From Armatimonadota bacterium (GTDB lineage Bacteria; Armatimonadota; Chthonomonadetes; Chthonomonadales; Chthonomonadaceae): DNA of 64,000 nucleotides. Position numbers and translations under genes: made by a program. The notes beneath the pieces were generated by a model. The model worked only from the letters and a program-made list of their open reading frames with translations. It ran no database searches and was not told the DNA's origin. This document shows, in pieces, positions 38,055 through 46,729 of the stretch; position 1 is the stretch's first letter; the number at the start of each line of letters is the position of its first letter. The stretch spans positions 62,001 through 126,000 of the forward strand of contig JAGWMJ010000008.1 in NCBI GenBank assembly GCA_028871815.1, given 5' to 3'.

Positions 38055-38588
38055 GTGAGTCCCTCGACGGATGGCTCTGAGGCGCCACGCTGCCACTGTC
38101 GCCGGCACGAACCGACGATGCTGCGCTGCGCGCGGTGCACCGTGCCAATCTGCCCCGCCTGCACCGTGTCGGCGCCGGGCGGAATGATCTGCAAGAATTG
38201 CGCTACCACGCATGTGCGCTCCATTGTGGAGATCGAGCCGGGACCGGCCGTGCTCTCAGCTGCTGCCGGCTTTGCCGTATCTGCCGCGGGTACGTGGTTG
38301 ATGCTCCACATCCCGTTCGGCGGCTACTTTGTTCTGATTTTGAGCTGGGTACTTGGACGCGCGGTGGGAGAGGTTGTTCTCCGTGTGTCCGGACGAAAGC
38401 GTGGGCAGACGCTTGAGCTGCTCACGGGCGTCGCGGCTGGTGTGGGGTATCTTGTTGGGTCCATCGGTCCCTCGCTGCTTTCAGGCGTGCCGATAGCCTG
38501 GGTCGGGCGGGAACTCATCGATCCCTGGCTGCTGATCGGCCTCGGAATCACCATCTGGGCGGCCGTATCGCGAATCCGCTACCTGTGA
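38055..38588 (+). CDS. Zinc-finger membrane protein
   Basis: 177 residues starting with GTG at 38055, 8 nt after the previous stop. The N-terminus has a B-box/RING-like cysteine array (CHCRRHEPTMLRCARCTVPI, CPACTVSAPGGMICKNCA), a metal-binding knuckle seen in bacterial proteins of unknown role. Three or four membrane helices follow (VLSAAAGFAVSAAGTWLMLH; GYFVLILSWVLGRAVGEVVL; LLTGVAAGVGYLVGSIGPSL; LLIGLGITIWAAVSRI). It lies 15 nt before egtD and so belongs to that transcript. Confidence 0.75.
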   Translation: MSPSTDGSEAPRCHCRRHEPTMLRCARCTVPICPACTVSAPGGMICKNCATTHVRSIVEIEPGPAVLSAAAGFAVSAAGTWLMLHIPFGGYFVLILSWVLGRAVGEVVLRVSGRKRGQTLELLTGVAAGVGYLVGSIGPSLLSGVPIAWVGRELIDPWLLIGLGITIWAAVSRIRYL

Positions 38589-38603
38589 GCTTGCACCAAC
38601 CCC

Positions 38604-39587
38604 ATGGCAAAACCGGATCGGATCCGCCTCCTGACGGCGCCGCACACCGATACGACGCAGGCACTGCTGGGCGTGGTGATGGCTGGTCTCCAGGCGCCGC
38701 AGAAGCACCTGCCATGCCGGCTGCTCTACGATCGGCGCGGTTCGGAGCTGTTCGAGCAAATCTGCCGCCTGGACTCCTACTACCTGACGCGCTGCGAACA
38801 GGCAATCTTTGACGCTTCTGCGGCACAGATTGTACAGGTGGCCGACATGCCGCGCGATGTCGTGGAGTTCGGCTGCGGCTCCGCCCGCAAAACGCGTGCT
38901 CTGCTGGAGGCGGCCGGCGGCCGGCGCAGACCCATGCGGTTCACGGCGATCGACATCTCTCGCGACTTCCTGATCGGCAGCGCTCAGGCTCTGCTGGATG
39001 AGTTTCCGCTGATGCAAATCACATGCATCGCTGCGGAATACAACGCTGCGCTCACCATGCTGCCCGCTGCAAGTGGGCCAAGGCTGTTTCTCTTCCTCGG
39101 CAGCAATATCGGTAACTTTGATGACCCGGATGCCGTAGCGTTTCTCACGAGTGTACGCGCCGTGATGGCTCCCACCGATCACTTGCTTACTGGTGTCGAC
39201 CTGGTAAAGGATCCGGCCCTGCTTCACGCCGCTTACAACGACCCGGAAGGCGTTACCGCCGCGTTCAATCTCAACATCCTCTCGCACCTGAACCAGGCGT
39301 TCAACGCCAACTTCGCACCGGAACAGTTTCTTCACGAGGCTGTATGGGCTGCCGAGCCGGGCCGGATCGAAATCTCGCTTCGGAGCCGGTGCGACCAGGA
39401 GGTCTGGATCGGCGCTGCGGGAGCACACGTTCGGTTTGCCTCGGGTGAGCGGCTGTATACCGAAAGCAGCAACAAATACGATGGAGCCCGATTCGCCGCT
39501 ATCAGCCGGTCAGCCGGGCTGAAGCCGGTGAACCAGTGGCTTGATGATCGTGGTTGGTTCGCTGAGTTTCTATCCAGGCCCGCATGA
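38604..39587 (+). CDS. egtD: L-histidine N(alpha)-methyltransferase
   Basis: 327 residues, the usual EgtD length. It trimethylates histidine to hercynine with S-adenosylmethionine, the first step of ergothioneine synthesis. Diagnostic text: LPCRLLYDRRGSELFEQICR, LDSYYLTRCEQAI, VVEFGCGSARKTRALLEA (SAM site), FTAIDISRDFL, LFLFLGSNIGNFDDPDA, LTGVDLVKDPALLHAAYND and the substrate-domain IEISLRSRC. The stop overlaps egtB by 4 nt (ATGA), so the two are translationally coupled. Confidence 0.96.
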   Translation: MAKPDRIRLLTAPHTDTTQALLGVVMAGLQAPQKHLPCRLLYDRRGSELFEQICRLDSYYLTRCEQAIFDASAAQIVQVADMPRDVVEFGCGSARKTRALLEAAGGRRRPMRFTAIDISRDFLIGSAQALLDEFPLMQITCIAAEYNAALTMLPAASGPRLFLFLGSNIGNFDDPDAVAFLTSVRAVMAPTDHLLTGVDLVKDPALLHAAYNDPEGVTAAFNLNILSHLNQAFNANFAPEQFLHEAVWAAEPGRIEISLRSRCDQEVWIGAAGAHVRFASGERLYTESSNKYDGARFAAISRSAGLKPVNQWLDDRGWFAEFLSRPA

Positions 39588-40867
39588 TGACCACCACGGC
39601 CCGCAAAGCAGCGCTCGCTGCCGAAATGGCTGCCACGCGCTTGCGGACCATACAGTTGATGAGCTTCGCACCGACCGCCTGGTGGAACCTCAGGGTGCAT
39701 GATTTCTACAGTCCGATAGGCTGGCACTTCGGCCACATCGGCATGACCGAGGAGCTTTGGACGGTTTGCCGTACCGGCGCGCAAAGCCCGCTGGACGACG
39801 GCCTCGCCTTCCTGTTTGCCAACGTCCCGGAGAACCCGAAGGAAGACCGCGTCCGGGTGCCGGATCCTGAAACAACATCACGCTACCTCAGCGCCACGCG
39901 GGATCGGTCGCTGGAGGCGATGGCGAGCGCCGGGTTCGAGAACAACGACCGGCTGCTTCAAAACGGTTATGCGTGGGAGTTTGCGCTGAGGCATGAGCAG
40001 CAGCACCAGGAAACGATCGCCGAACTGCTGCACATTCTGACCCTGCACGCCGGATCGCCATCAGAGAGTTTGCGGAGCCTTGCAGACCCGGTGTCGTCAC
40101 GGACCGGTTATGTACAGCATCCCGCCATCACGTTCGAAATGGGTTCTTGCAACCCGTTGCACTACGACAACGAGGGCCGAAGGCACGCCGTACGGACCGA
40201 TGGATTCGAACTTGCCGCACTTGCCGTTACATGCGGAGAGTGGCTGGCGTTTATGGCCGATGGCGGGTATCGACGGCGCGAATTGTGGGGTGAGGCCGGC
40301 CGCGCGTGGTTGGAGTCCTTTGGGCTTGCGCACCCGGCGTACTGGCGGGAAGCGCCAGATGGCGGATGGGTGTCGGCCGGTCTGCAAGGTTACCGCGAAC
40401 TTGCGGCGGACGAGCCGGTTTTTGGCATCTGCGCCCTGGAGGCCGAGGCATACGTCCGATGGGCCGGAGCGCGCCTTCCTACCGAGGTGGAGTGGGAGGC
40501 CGCTGCCTCTGGCGGCTGTAAAACCTATCCATGGGGCGATGAGGAGCCGGATGGTGAGCGCGCAGACTTTGCTCTGAACGGTCACTCGCCGAGTGCCGTT
40601 GGCGCGCACCCGGCAGGCGCGACCGCAGCCGGGATTCAGGATCTGGCCGGCGGGGTGTGGGAGCACACGGCCACCATCTTTGCCCCATATCCCGGGTTTG
40701 AGCCATATCCGTACGACGGCTATTCGCTGGAGCATTTCAACGGCGAACACCGGGTATGCCGCGGCGGATCGTTCGCGACGGCCGGCCCGCTGCTGCGCTG
40801 CACGTTCCGCAATTGGTACATACCCACATATCGCCAGGGGTTCTTGGGCGTGAGGCTGGCAAGATGA
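39584..40867 (+). CDS. egtB: Ergothioneine sulfoxide synthase
   Basis: 427 residues. Iron(II)-dependent enzyme that joins hercynine to a thiol with O2. It has an N-terminal DinB-like domain and a C-terminal FGE/sulfatase-modifying domain. The iron ligands are visible: HFGHIGMTEE (His48/His51) and LRHEQQHQETIAELLH (His137, His141). FGE blocks include WLAFMADGGYRRRELWGEAG, ARLPTEVEWEAAASGG and RVCRGGSFATAGPLLRCTFR with the closing NWYIP-x-YRQGFLGVRLAR. No egtA or egtC lies nearby, so the sulfur donor may be cysteine itself, as in the type II EgtB enzymes; that is inference. The C-S lyase step (egtE) is also not in the window. Confidence 0.94.
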   Translation: MMTTTARKAALAAEMAATRLRTIQLMSFAPTAWWNLRVHDFYSPIGWHFGHIGMTEELWTVCRTGAQSPLDDGLAFLFANVPENPKEDRVRVPDPETTSRYLSATRDRSLEAMASAGFENNDRLLQNGYAWEFALRHEQQHQETIAELLHILTLHAGSPSESLRSLADPVSSRTGYVQHPAITFEMGSCNPLHYDNEGRRHAVRTDGFELAALAVTCGEWLAFMADGGYRRRELWGEAGRAWLESFGLAHPAYWREAPDGGWVSAGLQGYRELAADEPVFGICALEAEAYVRWAGARLPTEVEWEAAASGGCKTYPWGDEEPDGERADFALNGHSPSAVGAHPAGATAAGIQDLAGGVWEHTATIFAPYPGFEPYPYDGYSLEHFNGEHRVCRGGSFATAGPLLRCTFRNWYIPTYRQGFLGVRLAR

Positions 40868-41610
40868 TTCGATTTGAGGGTGTAAGCCGGAAGTTTGGTG
40901 CAGTACGCGCGCTGGACCAGGTAAGCCTGGAGGTACAGACGGGCCGTACCACGGCGCTCATCGGGCCGAGCGGATGCGGAAAATCAACACTGCTCAAGCT
41001 GGTGCTGCGGCTCCTGGCGCCAACGGAGGGTCGCATTCTGCTGGACGGAAAGCCGATTGAAGCGACGCCGGCGGCGGACCTGCGCCGCCGCATTGGGTAT
41101 GTGACGCAGGATGGTGGCCTGTTTCCACATCTTACCGCGCGGCGAAATGTGACGTTGATGGCCCACCATCTGCAAATGGACGCCGAGAGCGCTGCTCTGC
41201 GTGTATCCGAGTTGTGCCGGCTGACGCGCTTTCCCGAAAGTGCGCTCGACCGATATCCCCTTGAGATATCGGGCGGGCAGCGTCAGCGCGTCGCGCTCAT
41301 GCGCGCTCTGATGCTCAAGCCCGAGCTGCTTCTGTTGGACGAGCCGCTGGCTGCGCTTGACCCAATGGTACGTGCCGGGCTCCAGACCGATCTCAAGGCG
41401 ATCTTCGGCGAATTGGCGACCGTGGTGTTCGTAACGCATGATATGGCCGAGGCGGCGTACCTTGGCGACGAGATTGTGCTGCTTCGAGATGGCCGCCTGG
41501 TGATGAACGGCTCGCTGGAAGACCTGTGTCTTCGGCCCGCCGACGGCTTCGTCACTGAGTTTCTTGCGGCCCAACGCGGATTCCAGATGCCGATGGAGGC
41601 GTCCCGATGA
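40864..41610 (+). CDS. ABC transporter ATPase, OpuBA/EgtV-like
   Basis: 248 residues. Walker A GPSGCGKST (34-42), Q-loop GYVTQDGGLFPHLT, signature LEISGGQRQRVALMRALMLK, Walker B ELLLLDEPLAALD and the switch histidine VFVTHDMAEAAYL. This is the OpuBA/ProV branch of quaternary-amine importers but lacks the C-terminal CBS domains, so it has no nucleotide-sensing tail. It overlaps egtB and the permease gene by ATGA on both sides, which ties it to ergothioneine synthesis. The ergothioneine importers EgtUV belong to this same branch. Transport direction of an OpuB-type system with a binding protein is inward. Confidence 0.93.
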   Translation: MIRFEGVSRKFGAVRALDQVSLEVQTGRTTALIGPSGCGKSTLLKLVLRLLAPTEGRILLDGKPIEATPAADLRRRIGYVTQDGGLFPHLTARRNVTLMAHHLQMDAESAALRVSELCRLTRFPESALDRYPLEISGGQRQRVALMRALMLKPELLLLDEPLAALDPMVRAGLQTDLKAIFGELATVVFVTHDMAEAAYLGDEIVLLRDGRLVMNGSLEDLCLRPADGFVTEFLAAQRGFQMPMEASR

Positions 41611-43097
41611 TGCGACTTGCCTTACGGGTCGGCGTCGTATTCGCACTTGCCACCCTTACCGTCGTTGGCAACGCGCAGAGCGTCATCGTCGGCTCGAAGC
41701 GGTTTACCGAAAGTTACGTTCTGGGCGATATCGCGCAGATGCAGCTGCGGCGCGCTGGGATAGCCGCCCAACACAAGCAGGGCATGGGCGGGACCATCAT
41801 ACTCTGGCGCGCCCTTACCAGCAACGCCATTTCGCTCTACCCGGAGTACACGGGCACCATCAGCGAAGAGATTCTGAAGCACCCGTCGGCAATGACCGAC
41901 GATGCGCTTCGAGCCGCGCTGAAGCCGATGGGAATCGGCATGACGCCGGGATTGGGCTTCAACGACACGTACGCCCTGGTTATGCTGGCCAGCCGTGCGC
42001 GCGCGCTGGGCATCAGCCGCATCAGCGACCTCCGGAACCATCCGAACCTCGTTTGTGCACCAACTCCGGAGTTCCTGGGCCGCAAGGATGGATGGAAGCC
42101 GATGTGTGCGCGATACGGTCTGCACATGACCAATGTGCGCGGCGTTGACCACGCCCTTGGCTACGAAGCGCTCAAGAAGGGCGAAATCGACCTCAAGGAT
42201 GCCTACTCCACCGACGCCCAGATTGCAGACGATCACCTGACGGTACTCACCGACGATCTCAACTTCTTCCCGGGATACCGCGCCGTATACCTCTACCGCC
42301 TGTCGCTTCCCCAGACTGCGGTGTCGGCGCTGGATCGCCTCTCCGGTACGATTGACGACGCCAAAATGCAGCAGCTGAATGCGCTGGCGGAGCACCAGAA
42401 AGACTATCGGGCTGCCGCCCGAGCGTACTTTGGTGAAAGCCCTCACGCCGGCGGCGGCCGACTGCGCCTTGCTCGTGACATTGTCGGCTACACACTGGTG
42501 CACCTCAAGCTTACGGGCCTCTCGCTGCTGCTGGCCGTGGTGGTCGGCATTCCGCTCGGCATCGTCGCCGCGACTCCCGGCGCGCGGGCTTCGGTGATCC
42601 TCGGCGCCGTCGGCACCATTCAGACGATCCCGTCGCTGGCGCTGCTTGCACTGCTGGTTGCCGTGCCGATGCTTGGCATCAGCGCCCGGACAGCCATCGT
42701 GGCGCTTTTTCTCTACAGCCTGCTGCCAATTGTGCAGAACACGGCGACCGGCCTGCGCGATATACCCGCGCCGACTCGCGAGTCGGCGGAAGCGCTTGGC
42801 CTTCCATCCACAGCGCGCCTGCGAAGCATCTATCTGCCGATGGCGTCGAGATCGATTCTGGCGGGCATCCGCACCAGCGCGGTCATCAATGTTGGCACGG
42901 CAACGTTGGCGGCCCTCATCGGCGCCGGTGGACTGGGTGAGCCCATTATCAGCGGACTGAACCTGAACGACACCGGCCTGATTCTGGAGGGAGCGATCCC
43001 GGCAGCAGTACTGGCGCTGCTGCTCCAGTGGGGCTTCGAACTGCTGGATCGCGTGGTGATCCCGCGTGGACTGCGGCTACAGAACGTAAAGGATTGA
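41607..43097 (+). CDS. Binding protein-permease fusion, OpuBC/EgtU-like (reversed order)
   Basis: 496 residues in two parts. Residues 1-23 are a signal sequence, and about 24-270 a periplasmic quaternary-amine binding protein (VIVGSKRFTESYVLGDIAQM, KQGMGGTIILWRALTSNAIS, LYPEYTGTISEEIL; hinge CAPTPEFLGRKDGW). From residue 285 on is the permease, five or six helices with the EAA loop TRESAEALGLPSTARLRSIY and GAGGLGEPIISGLNL. In the EgtU and OpuBC fusions known to me the permease comes first and the binding protein last, so this order is reversed. With egtD-egtB directly upstream and overlapping, ergothioneine or hercynine is the likely cargo; betaine or choline is the alternative. Confidence 0.92.
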   Translation: MMRLALRVGVVFALATLTVVGNAQSVIVGSKRFTESYVLGDIAQMQLRRAGIAAQHKQGMGGTIILWRALTSNAISLYPEYTGTISEEILKHPSAMTDDALRAALKPMGIGMTPGLGFNDTYALVMLASRARALGISRISDLRNHPNLVCAPTPEFLGRKDGWKPMCARYGLHMTNVRGVDHALGYEALKKGEIDLKDAYSTDAQIADDHLTVLTDDLNFFPGYRAVYLYRLSLPQTAVSALDRLSGTIDDAKMQQLNALAEHQKDYRAAARAYFGESPHAGGGRLRLARDIVGYTLVHLKLTGLSLLLAVVVGIPLGIVAATPGARASVILGAVGTIQTIPSLALLALLVAVPMLGISARTAIVALFLYSLLPIVQNTATGLRDIPAPTRESAEALGLPSTARLRSIYLPMASRSILAGIRTSAVINVGTATLAALIGAGGLGEPIISGLNLNDTGLILEGAIPAAVLALLLQWGFELLDRVVIPRGLRLQNVKD

Positions 43098-43108
43098 ACG
43101 GAGAGCAT

Positions 43109-43828
43109 ATGTGGGACTATTCGCCGACTGAGCCGGTGAGCCGGGTTCGCAGCGTGCCGATTGTGGAGTGTGGCGAGCCACTGACCGATTACATCACCGG
43201 CTGTCCGCGCCTGCTGGTCCGGGTGGGCCGGTACCGCTATCGGCGCGAGACGCTCTTGCGTACTACACCGGCGCAGATGCTGTGTGAGGCAAGCCGCCTG
43301 CTGCCGCCGGGTTACCGCCTGGCAGTGGTTGAGGGATGGAGGCCGCCGCACATTCAGCGCCGGATGTATCTCGCGGCCTGGCGGATGTTTCGAGATCGGC
43401 ATCCCGACTGGAGCGAAGTGACGCTCAAGCGCGTGGTAAACCGCTTTACAGCTCCCGTGAATTCGCGGGTGCCACCACCCCACTCGACCGGCGGCGCGGT
43501 TGACCTGATGCTGACGGATGAGTCAGGGACGGTGCTGGACCATCGCACGCCTTACAAGATGGATGACCCGCGGGCGTTCTCGATGGATGCGCCCGGACTC
43601 TCCGGCACGGCGATGGAGGTTCGGGCGATACTGACGGCGGCGATGCTCTCTGCCGGCTTTACCAACTATCCCAGCGAGTTCTGGCACTGGAGTTACGGGG
43701 ATCAGGGCTGGGCCTACCGCGGCGGCCACCCGAACGCCATCTACGGGCCAATCACTCCGGAAGGCTACCTGCCGGCGCCGGAAGATGACGTTGAGGCGCC
43801 GCTCGAGCTTCTGGAGCAGCCAATATGA
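43109..43828 (+). CDS. D-alanyl-D-alanine dipeptidase (VanX/DdpX family)
   Basis: 239 residues from the ATG at 43109. All zinc and catalytic residues are present with VanX spacing: EGWRPPHIQRR (Arg78), PHSTGGAVDLML (His125, Asp132) and SEFWHWSYGDQGWAY (Glu190, His193). No signal peptide is seen, so the enzyme is cytoplasmic and would split D-Ala-D-Ala. It lies 11 nt after the transporter gene. No vanH, vanA or vanRS homologue is present, so this is the housekeeping, wall-recycling type rather than glycopeptide resistance. Confidence 0.93.
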   Translation: MWDYSPTEPVSRVRSVPIVECGEPLTDYITGCPRLLVRVGRYRYRRETLLRTTPAQMLCEASRLLPPGYRLAVVEGWRPPHIQRRMYLAAWRMFRDRHPDWSEVTLKRVVNRFTAPVNSRVPPPHSTGGAVDLMLTDESGTVLDHRTPYKMDDPRAFSMDAPGLSGTAMEVRAILTAAMLSAGFTNYPSEFWHWSYGDQGWAYRGGHPNAIYGPITPEGYLPAPEDDVEAPLELLEQPI

Positions 43829-44385
43829 GTTACGAGCGCGTGCGCAGTCGCGACACGATGTACCGCGGCATTATCCTGTCGCTGGATCGTGTCACCGTGC
43901 AGCTGGAGGACGGGCGCGAGGCGATCCGCGAAATCGTACGGCATGACGGCGCCGTTTGCATTGTCCCGGTTCTGGATGACGCCAGCATCGTCTTCGTGCG
44001 GCAGTTCCGCCTGGCCGCGGCGGGCGAACTGCTGGAGATTCCCGCCGGCAAGCTTGAGGCGGGTGAAGATCCGGCCGAGGCAGCTGCTCGCGAGCTATCT
44101 GAGGAGACCGGATATCGGGCGGGAAAGATTCGCAAACTTGGCAGCTACTTCCTGGCGCCGGGATACTCCACCGAGCTGATGCACACCTACCTCGCCACCA
44201 GTCTAACTCCGGGCGAAACGCAGCCCGATGAAGACGAACACGTCTCCGTAGAGATCGTGCCGGCTGAGCGCATTACCGAGATGATCGCTGAAGGCGCTAT
44301 CCGCGACGCGAAGACCCTTGCGGCGCTGATGCTGGCGCGCATTGCCGGAGTGCAGCAGGCTGCGCCTAAAGACGGCGGCAGCTGA
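43825..44385 (+). CDS. ADP-ribose pyrophosphatase, Nudix family
   Basis: 186 residues, overlapping the dipeptidase gene by ATGA. The Nudix box is GKLEAGEDPAEAAARELSEE continuing into TGY, preceded by LLEIPAGKLE and followed after about 16 residues by a proline-containing LAPGYSTELMHTYLA, the NudF-type specificity pattern for ADP-ribose. It yields AMP and ribose 5-phosphate. It is the last gene of the run that starts at murA. Confidence 0.92.
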   Translation: MSYERVRSRDTMYRGIILSLDRVTVQLEDGREAIREIVRHDGAVCIVPVLDDASIVFVRQFRLAAAGELLEIPAGKLEAGEDPAEAAARELSEETGYRAGKIRKLGSYFLAPGYSTELMHTYLATSLTPGETQPDEDEHVSVEIVPAERITEMIAEGAIRDAKTLAALMLARIAGVQQAAPKDGGS

Positions 44386-44851
44386 TGCAGGGAGTCATCC
44401 GAGCATGGCCGGCGCGATGCGGAGCAGAATGTGAAGCCCGTATGCCGTGCAGAAGCCGCCCGCGCGTACAGCACTATCGCCGTGGCGTATGCGATTGAGA
44501 GGTCCACGGAGGCGCGGATCCGACAGGTCGATGAGATCCATTCGGTGCCGGCTGTTATTGAGGGCGATTTACGGCATCACACGCTGCGCTTCGCTAATGG
44601 GTGGAATGACTCTGCTGCGATGCGTGATAATGGTCTTCTAGCGCCACGAACGTTTTTGACTCCGTCTTCGCCGTGTGTTCAGGTGACGCCCCGCCCATGG
44701 CAGTACGCGTTGGTGAGCCTCACGTTAAACTGCTCGCAGCGCCGCAATTCAGCCAGTGACGCGCGCGAAAGGGTGATTAGTTTGCACTCATGTGGTCAAT
44801 TGGCGACATGGCAAGCAGGATTCTAAACTGTGCGCCTGTAACCTTCTGTCG
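44386..44851. other. Gene-free stretch before the first propeller gene
   Basis: Roughly 465 nt with no credible gene. A 131-codon frame (44431-44826) lacks any domain, has poor composition and no ribosome site, and I do not call it. From 44831 the sequence begins to resemble that before the second propeller gene. Confidence 0.5.
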
Positions 44852-44929
44852 TGTTGTCAACTGCGTCGACTCGTGACGGCGCCGGTAACCGGCGCATGCA
44901 GAACTCTACAGAATCAGGAGGCTGTTGGA
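44852..44929 (+). repeat. Duplicated 78-nt leader, copy 1
   Basis: Identical base for base to 46652-46729, exactly 1800 nt away, with weaker similarity reaching back to 44831. It contains the dyad GTTGTCAAC (44853-44861), the near-perfect palindrome GCGCCGGT-A-ACCGGCGC (44879-44895) that can form a hairpin or bind a dimeric regulator, and the ribosome site AGGAGG (44916-44921) of the propeller gene. Confidence 0.9.
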
Positions 44930-44930
44930 A

Positions 44931-46292
44931 ATGAAGGTACCGGCACGTAACGCGATCGGTGTGTTGCTGCTAATGATTTCCTGCAGCACGTCCCAGGCTC
45001 AATGGCGCCATACTTTCGCCGATCCGCTGAAGGCGGGTGGGACTACCGGTTGCATTGGGATGGGCGTGGATGCCAACGGAAACGTGGATGCGCTGTTTAC
45101 TGTAGCCACGACCTCGGCAACCAATCCATTTACATTTGTAATAGCCCAATACAGCCAGTCCGGCGCCAGGATATGGGAACGCACCGGACCGGCAGGCTGC
45201 CTGGCAGGATCCCTACTAGTTCGACCTGCCGGCGACATTTACATCAGCGCACAACTGGAATCACCCTTCAGCGCCATGCTGTTTCACCTTGCATCCAACG
45301 GTGCATATCTGTTCGCTCGCACATACAGCGGTGTACCGTTCAACGCGTTTCCGGTGACCTCTTCGCGGGGATTGGCTTCGGACAGCAGCGGTAATGTGTC
45401 TATCGCTATGGCAGGCCTGCGTATCGTGTTTTTGCCGTCAGCTACCGACCAGCCTATTGCGGTTGTGTTGAAAGTGAATCAGAACGGATTCCCTCTGTGG
45501 GCCAACTCTTACGTCGGCACAGCAGGCGCGGCTTTGACCGGCATTGCCACCGACGCCGTCGGGGACGTGATATTCGAAGGGACCCGGCTTTCTTCGAATC
45601 CAACCGAACTCACCGGAATGTTCGCGACCGGTAACGGACAACTCCTTTGGGCGCGGCAGTTCCAGGATCCAGGGAATCTCGGCGCGGCGGGGCTCGGCAT
45701 CGCCTCCGACCCGCTGAGTGGGGCGATATTCACGGCAGGATCGGCCCAGATTAGTTCGTCCAACGCTGGAGTGGTGCTGCAGAAGCTGGACGTTGCGGGC
45801 CAGGTGCTGTGGCGCCGTGTGTTGTCGAATGGCGACTTTGCCAACGCCGTCTATCCACATATCGCCATTGACGCCAATGACAACGTATTCATCGGAGGCT
45901 CGCAAAACGGCGAGCCAGGCGTGGCGCAGTTCGACGCGAACGGCGACTTCCGCTGGCTGCGCAAATATGCGATGCCGGCCGGGTTTGGCCCGCCCTCCGT
46001 CTTTGGATCCGCGGTCTCAAACCTCGCCGTAACCAAAAGCGGAAACTCGATAATCGACGGAGCCATGTTCTCAACAGCGAACGGCGGCACCGGCTACTAC
46101 TTTGTGCTGAAGTACTCGCCAACCGGAGCGAGGCTGAACGCAGACTTCGTCAAAGCGCCAGTCGGCTTCACATTCGATCAATCCAGCGCCGGCCTGGCTT
46201 CGGACCTGTCGGGACATATCGACTGGATAACCGACCAACTGAAGGAACAAGACAGCTCCGGCGAGGTAGGGGTGTTGGGCCAATTCCCCTAG
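44931..46292 (+). CDS. Secreted beta-propeller-like repeat protein (copy 1)
   Basis: 453 residues from the ATG at 44931, 9 nt after AGGAGG. A signal peptide (GVLLLMISCSTSQAQ) is followed by sheet-forming repeats of the SBBP/delta-60 kind: GMGVDANGNVDALF, LASDSSGNVSIAM, GIATDAVGDVIFEGTR, GIASDPLSGAIFTAGS, AIDANDNVFIGGSQNG and GLASDLSGHIDWI. These D-x-x-G-N-V turns at about 60-residue steps suggest a six- or seven-bladed propeller. The protein is about two-thirds identical by eye to the next copy, with the signal region most divergent. The function is unknown; secretion and adhesion or cell-surface binding are the usual guesses. Confidence 0.85.
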   Translation: MKVPARNAIGVLLLMISCSTSQAQWRHTFADPLKAGGTTGCIGMGVDANGNVDALFTVATTSATNPFTFVIAQYSQSGARIWERTGPAGCLAGSLLVRPAGDIYISAQLESPFSAMLFHLASNGAYLFARTYSGVPFNAFPVTSSRGLASDSSGNVSIAMAGLRIVFLPSATDQPIAVVLKVNQNGFPLWANSYVGTAGAALTGIATDAVGDVIFEGTRLSSNPTELTGMFATGNGQLLWARQFQDPGNLGAAGLGIASDPLSGAIFTAGSAQISSSNAGVVLQKLDVAGQVLWRRVLSNGDFANAVYPHIAIDANDNVFIGGSQNGEPGVAQFDANGDFRWLRKYAMPAGFGPPSVFGSAVSNLAVTKSGNSIIDGAMFSTANGGTGYYFVLKYSPTGARLNADFVKAPVGFTFDQSSAGLASDLSGHIDWITDQLKEQDSSGEVGVLGQFP

Positions 46293-46390
46293 ACGCCGCG
46301 CAGTGCGATTGCAGGCGCCTGGACAGCACTTCCTGACGCCGGTGCTGACGTCAGAGCGCGGACCGGTTTGCGCATCTGACTGGCCGGTGG

Positions 46391-46430
46391 AGCGGTAATC
46401 CGGAAGGCTCGCAACTGCGGGATTACCGCT
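46391..46430 (+). terminator. Inverted repeat after propeller copy 1
   Basis: AGCGGTAATCC (46391-46401) and GGATTACCGCT (46420-46430) pair perfectly over 11 bp with an 18-nt loop. It lies 98 nt after the stop and is followed by CATTTACC, so the U-run is weak; a terminator or 3' stabiliser is likely. Confidence 0.55.
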
Positions 46431-46651
46431 CATTTACCTCACCAGTGCCCTATGTTCAGGCATCCGTGACGACCGCCGAAGTTGGCCTAACACCACCGTG
46501 ACGCTTCGGAGGGACACGCGCGGGGCGGTACTCTTCCGCACGGCGGTCGCACCTGCGATGCCTGAAGTCCCAGGAGTCTCTTGATATCGGACGGCAAATT
46601 CACATTGTGGAAAAGAAGGATGATTAATGGTGCGCATGCAATCTTCTGCAC

Positions 46652-46729
46652 TGTTGTCAACTGCGTCGACTCGTGACGGCGCCGGTAACCGGCGCATGCA
46701 GAACTCTACAGAATCAGGAGGCTGTTGGA
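46652..46729 (+). repeat. Duplicated 78-nt leader, copy 2
   Basis: Second identical copy of the leader before the second propeller gene, with the same dyads, the palindrome at 46679-46695 and AGGAGG at 46716-46721. The 220 nt between the first gene's terminator-like repeat and this leader hold nothing recognisable. Confidence 0.9.

Noticed and set aside
43109-43828. Vancomycin-resistance operon (VanX-like, with VanW at 13.8 kb)
   Set aside because: No vanH, vanA or two-component genes; the two genes are 28 kb apart and the dipeptidase sits in a housekeeping operon.
44431-44826. 131-codon open frame before the propeller genes
   Set aside because: No domain, no ribosome site and unconvincing composition; left as gene-free DNA.
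44852-44929. Known riboswitch class
   Set aside because: The leader matches no riboswitch consensus I can recall; it is reported as an unexplained repeat instead.
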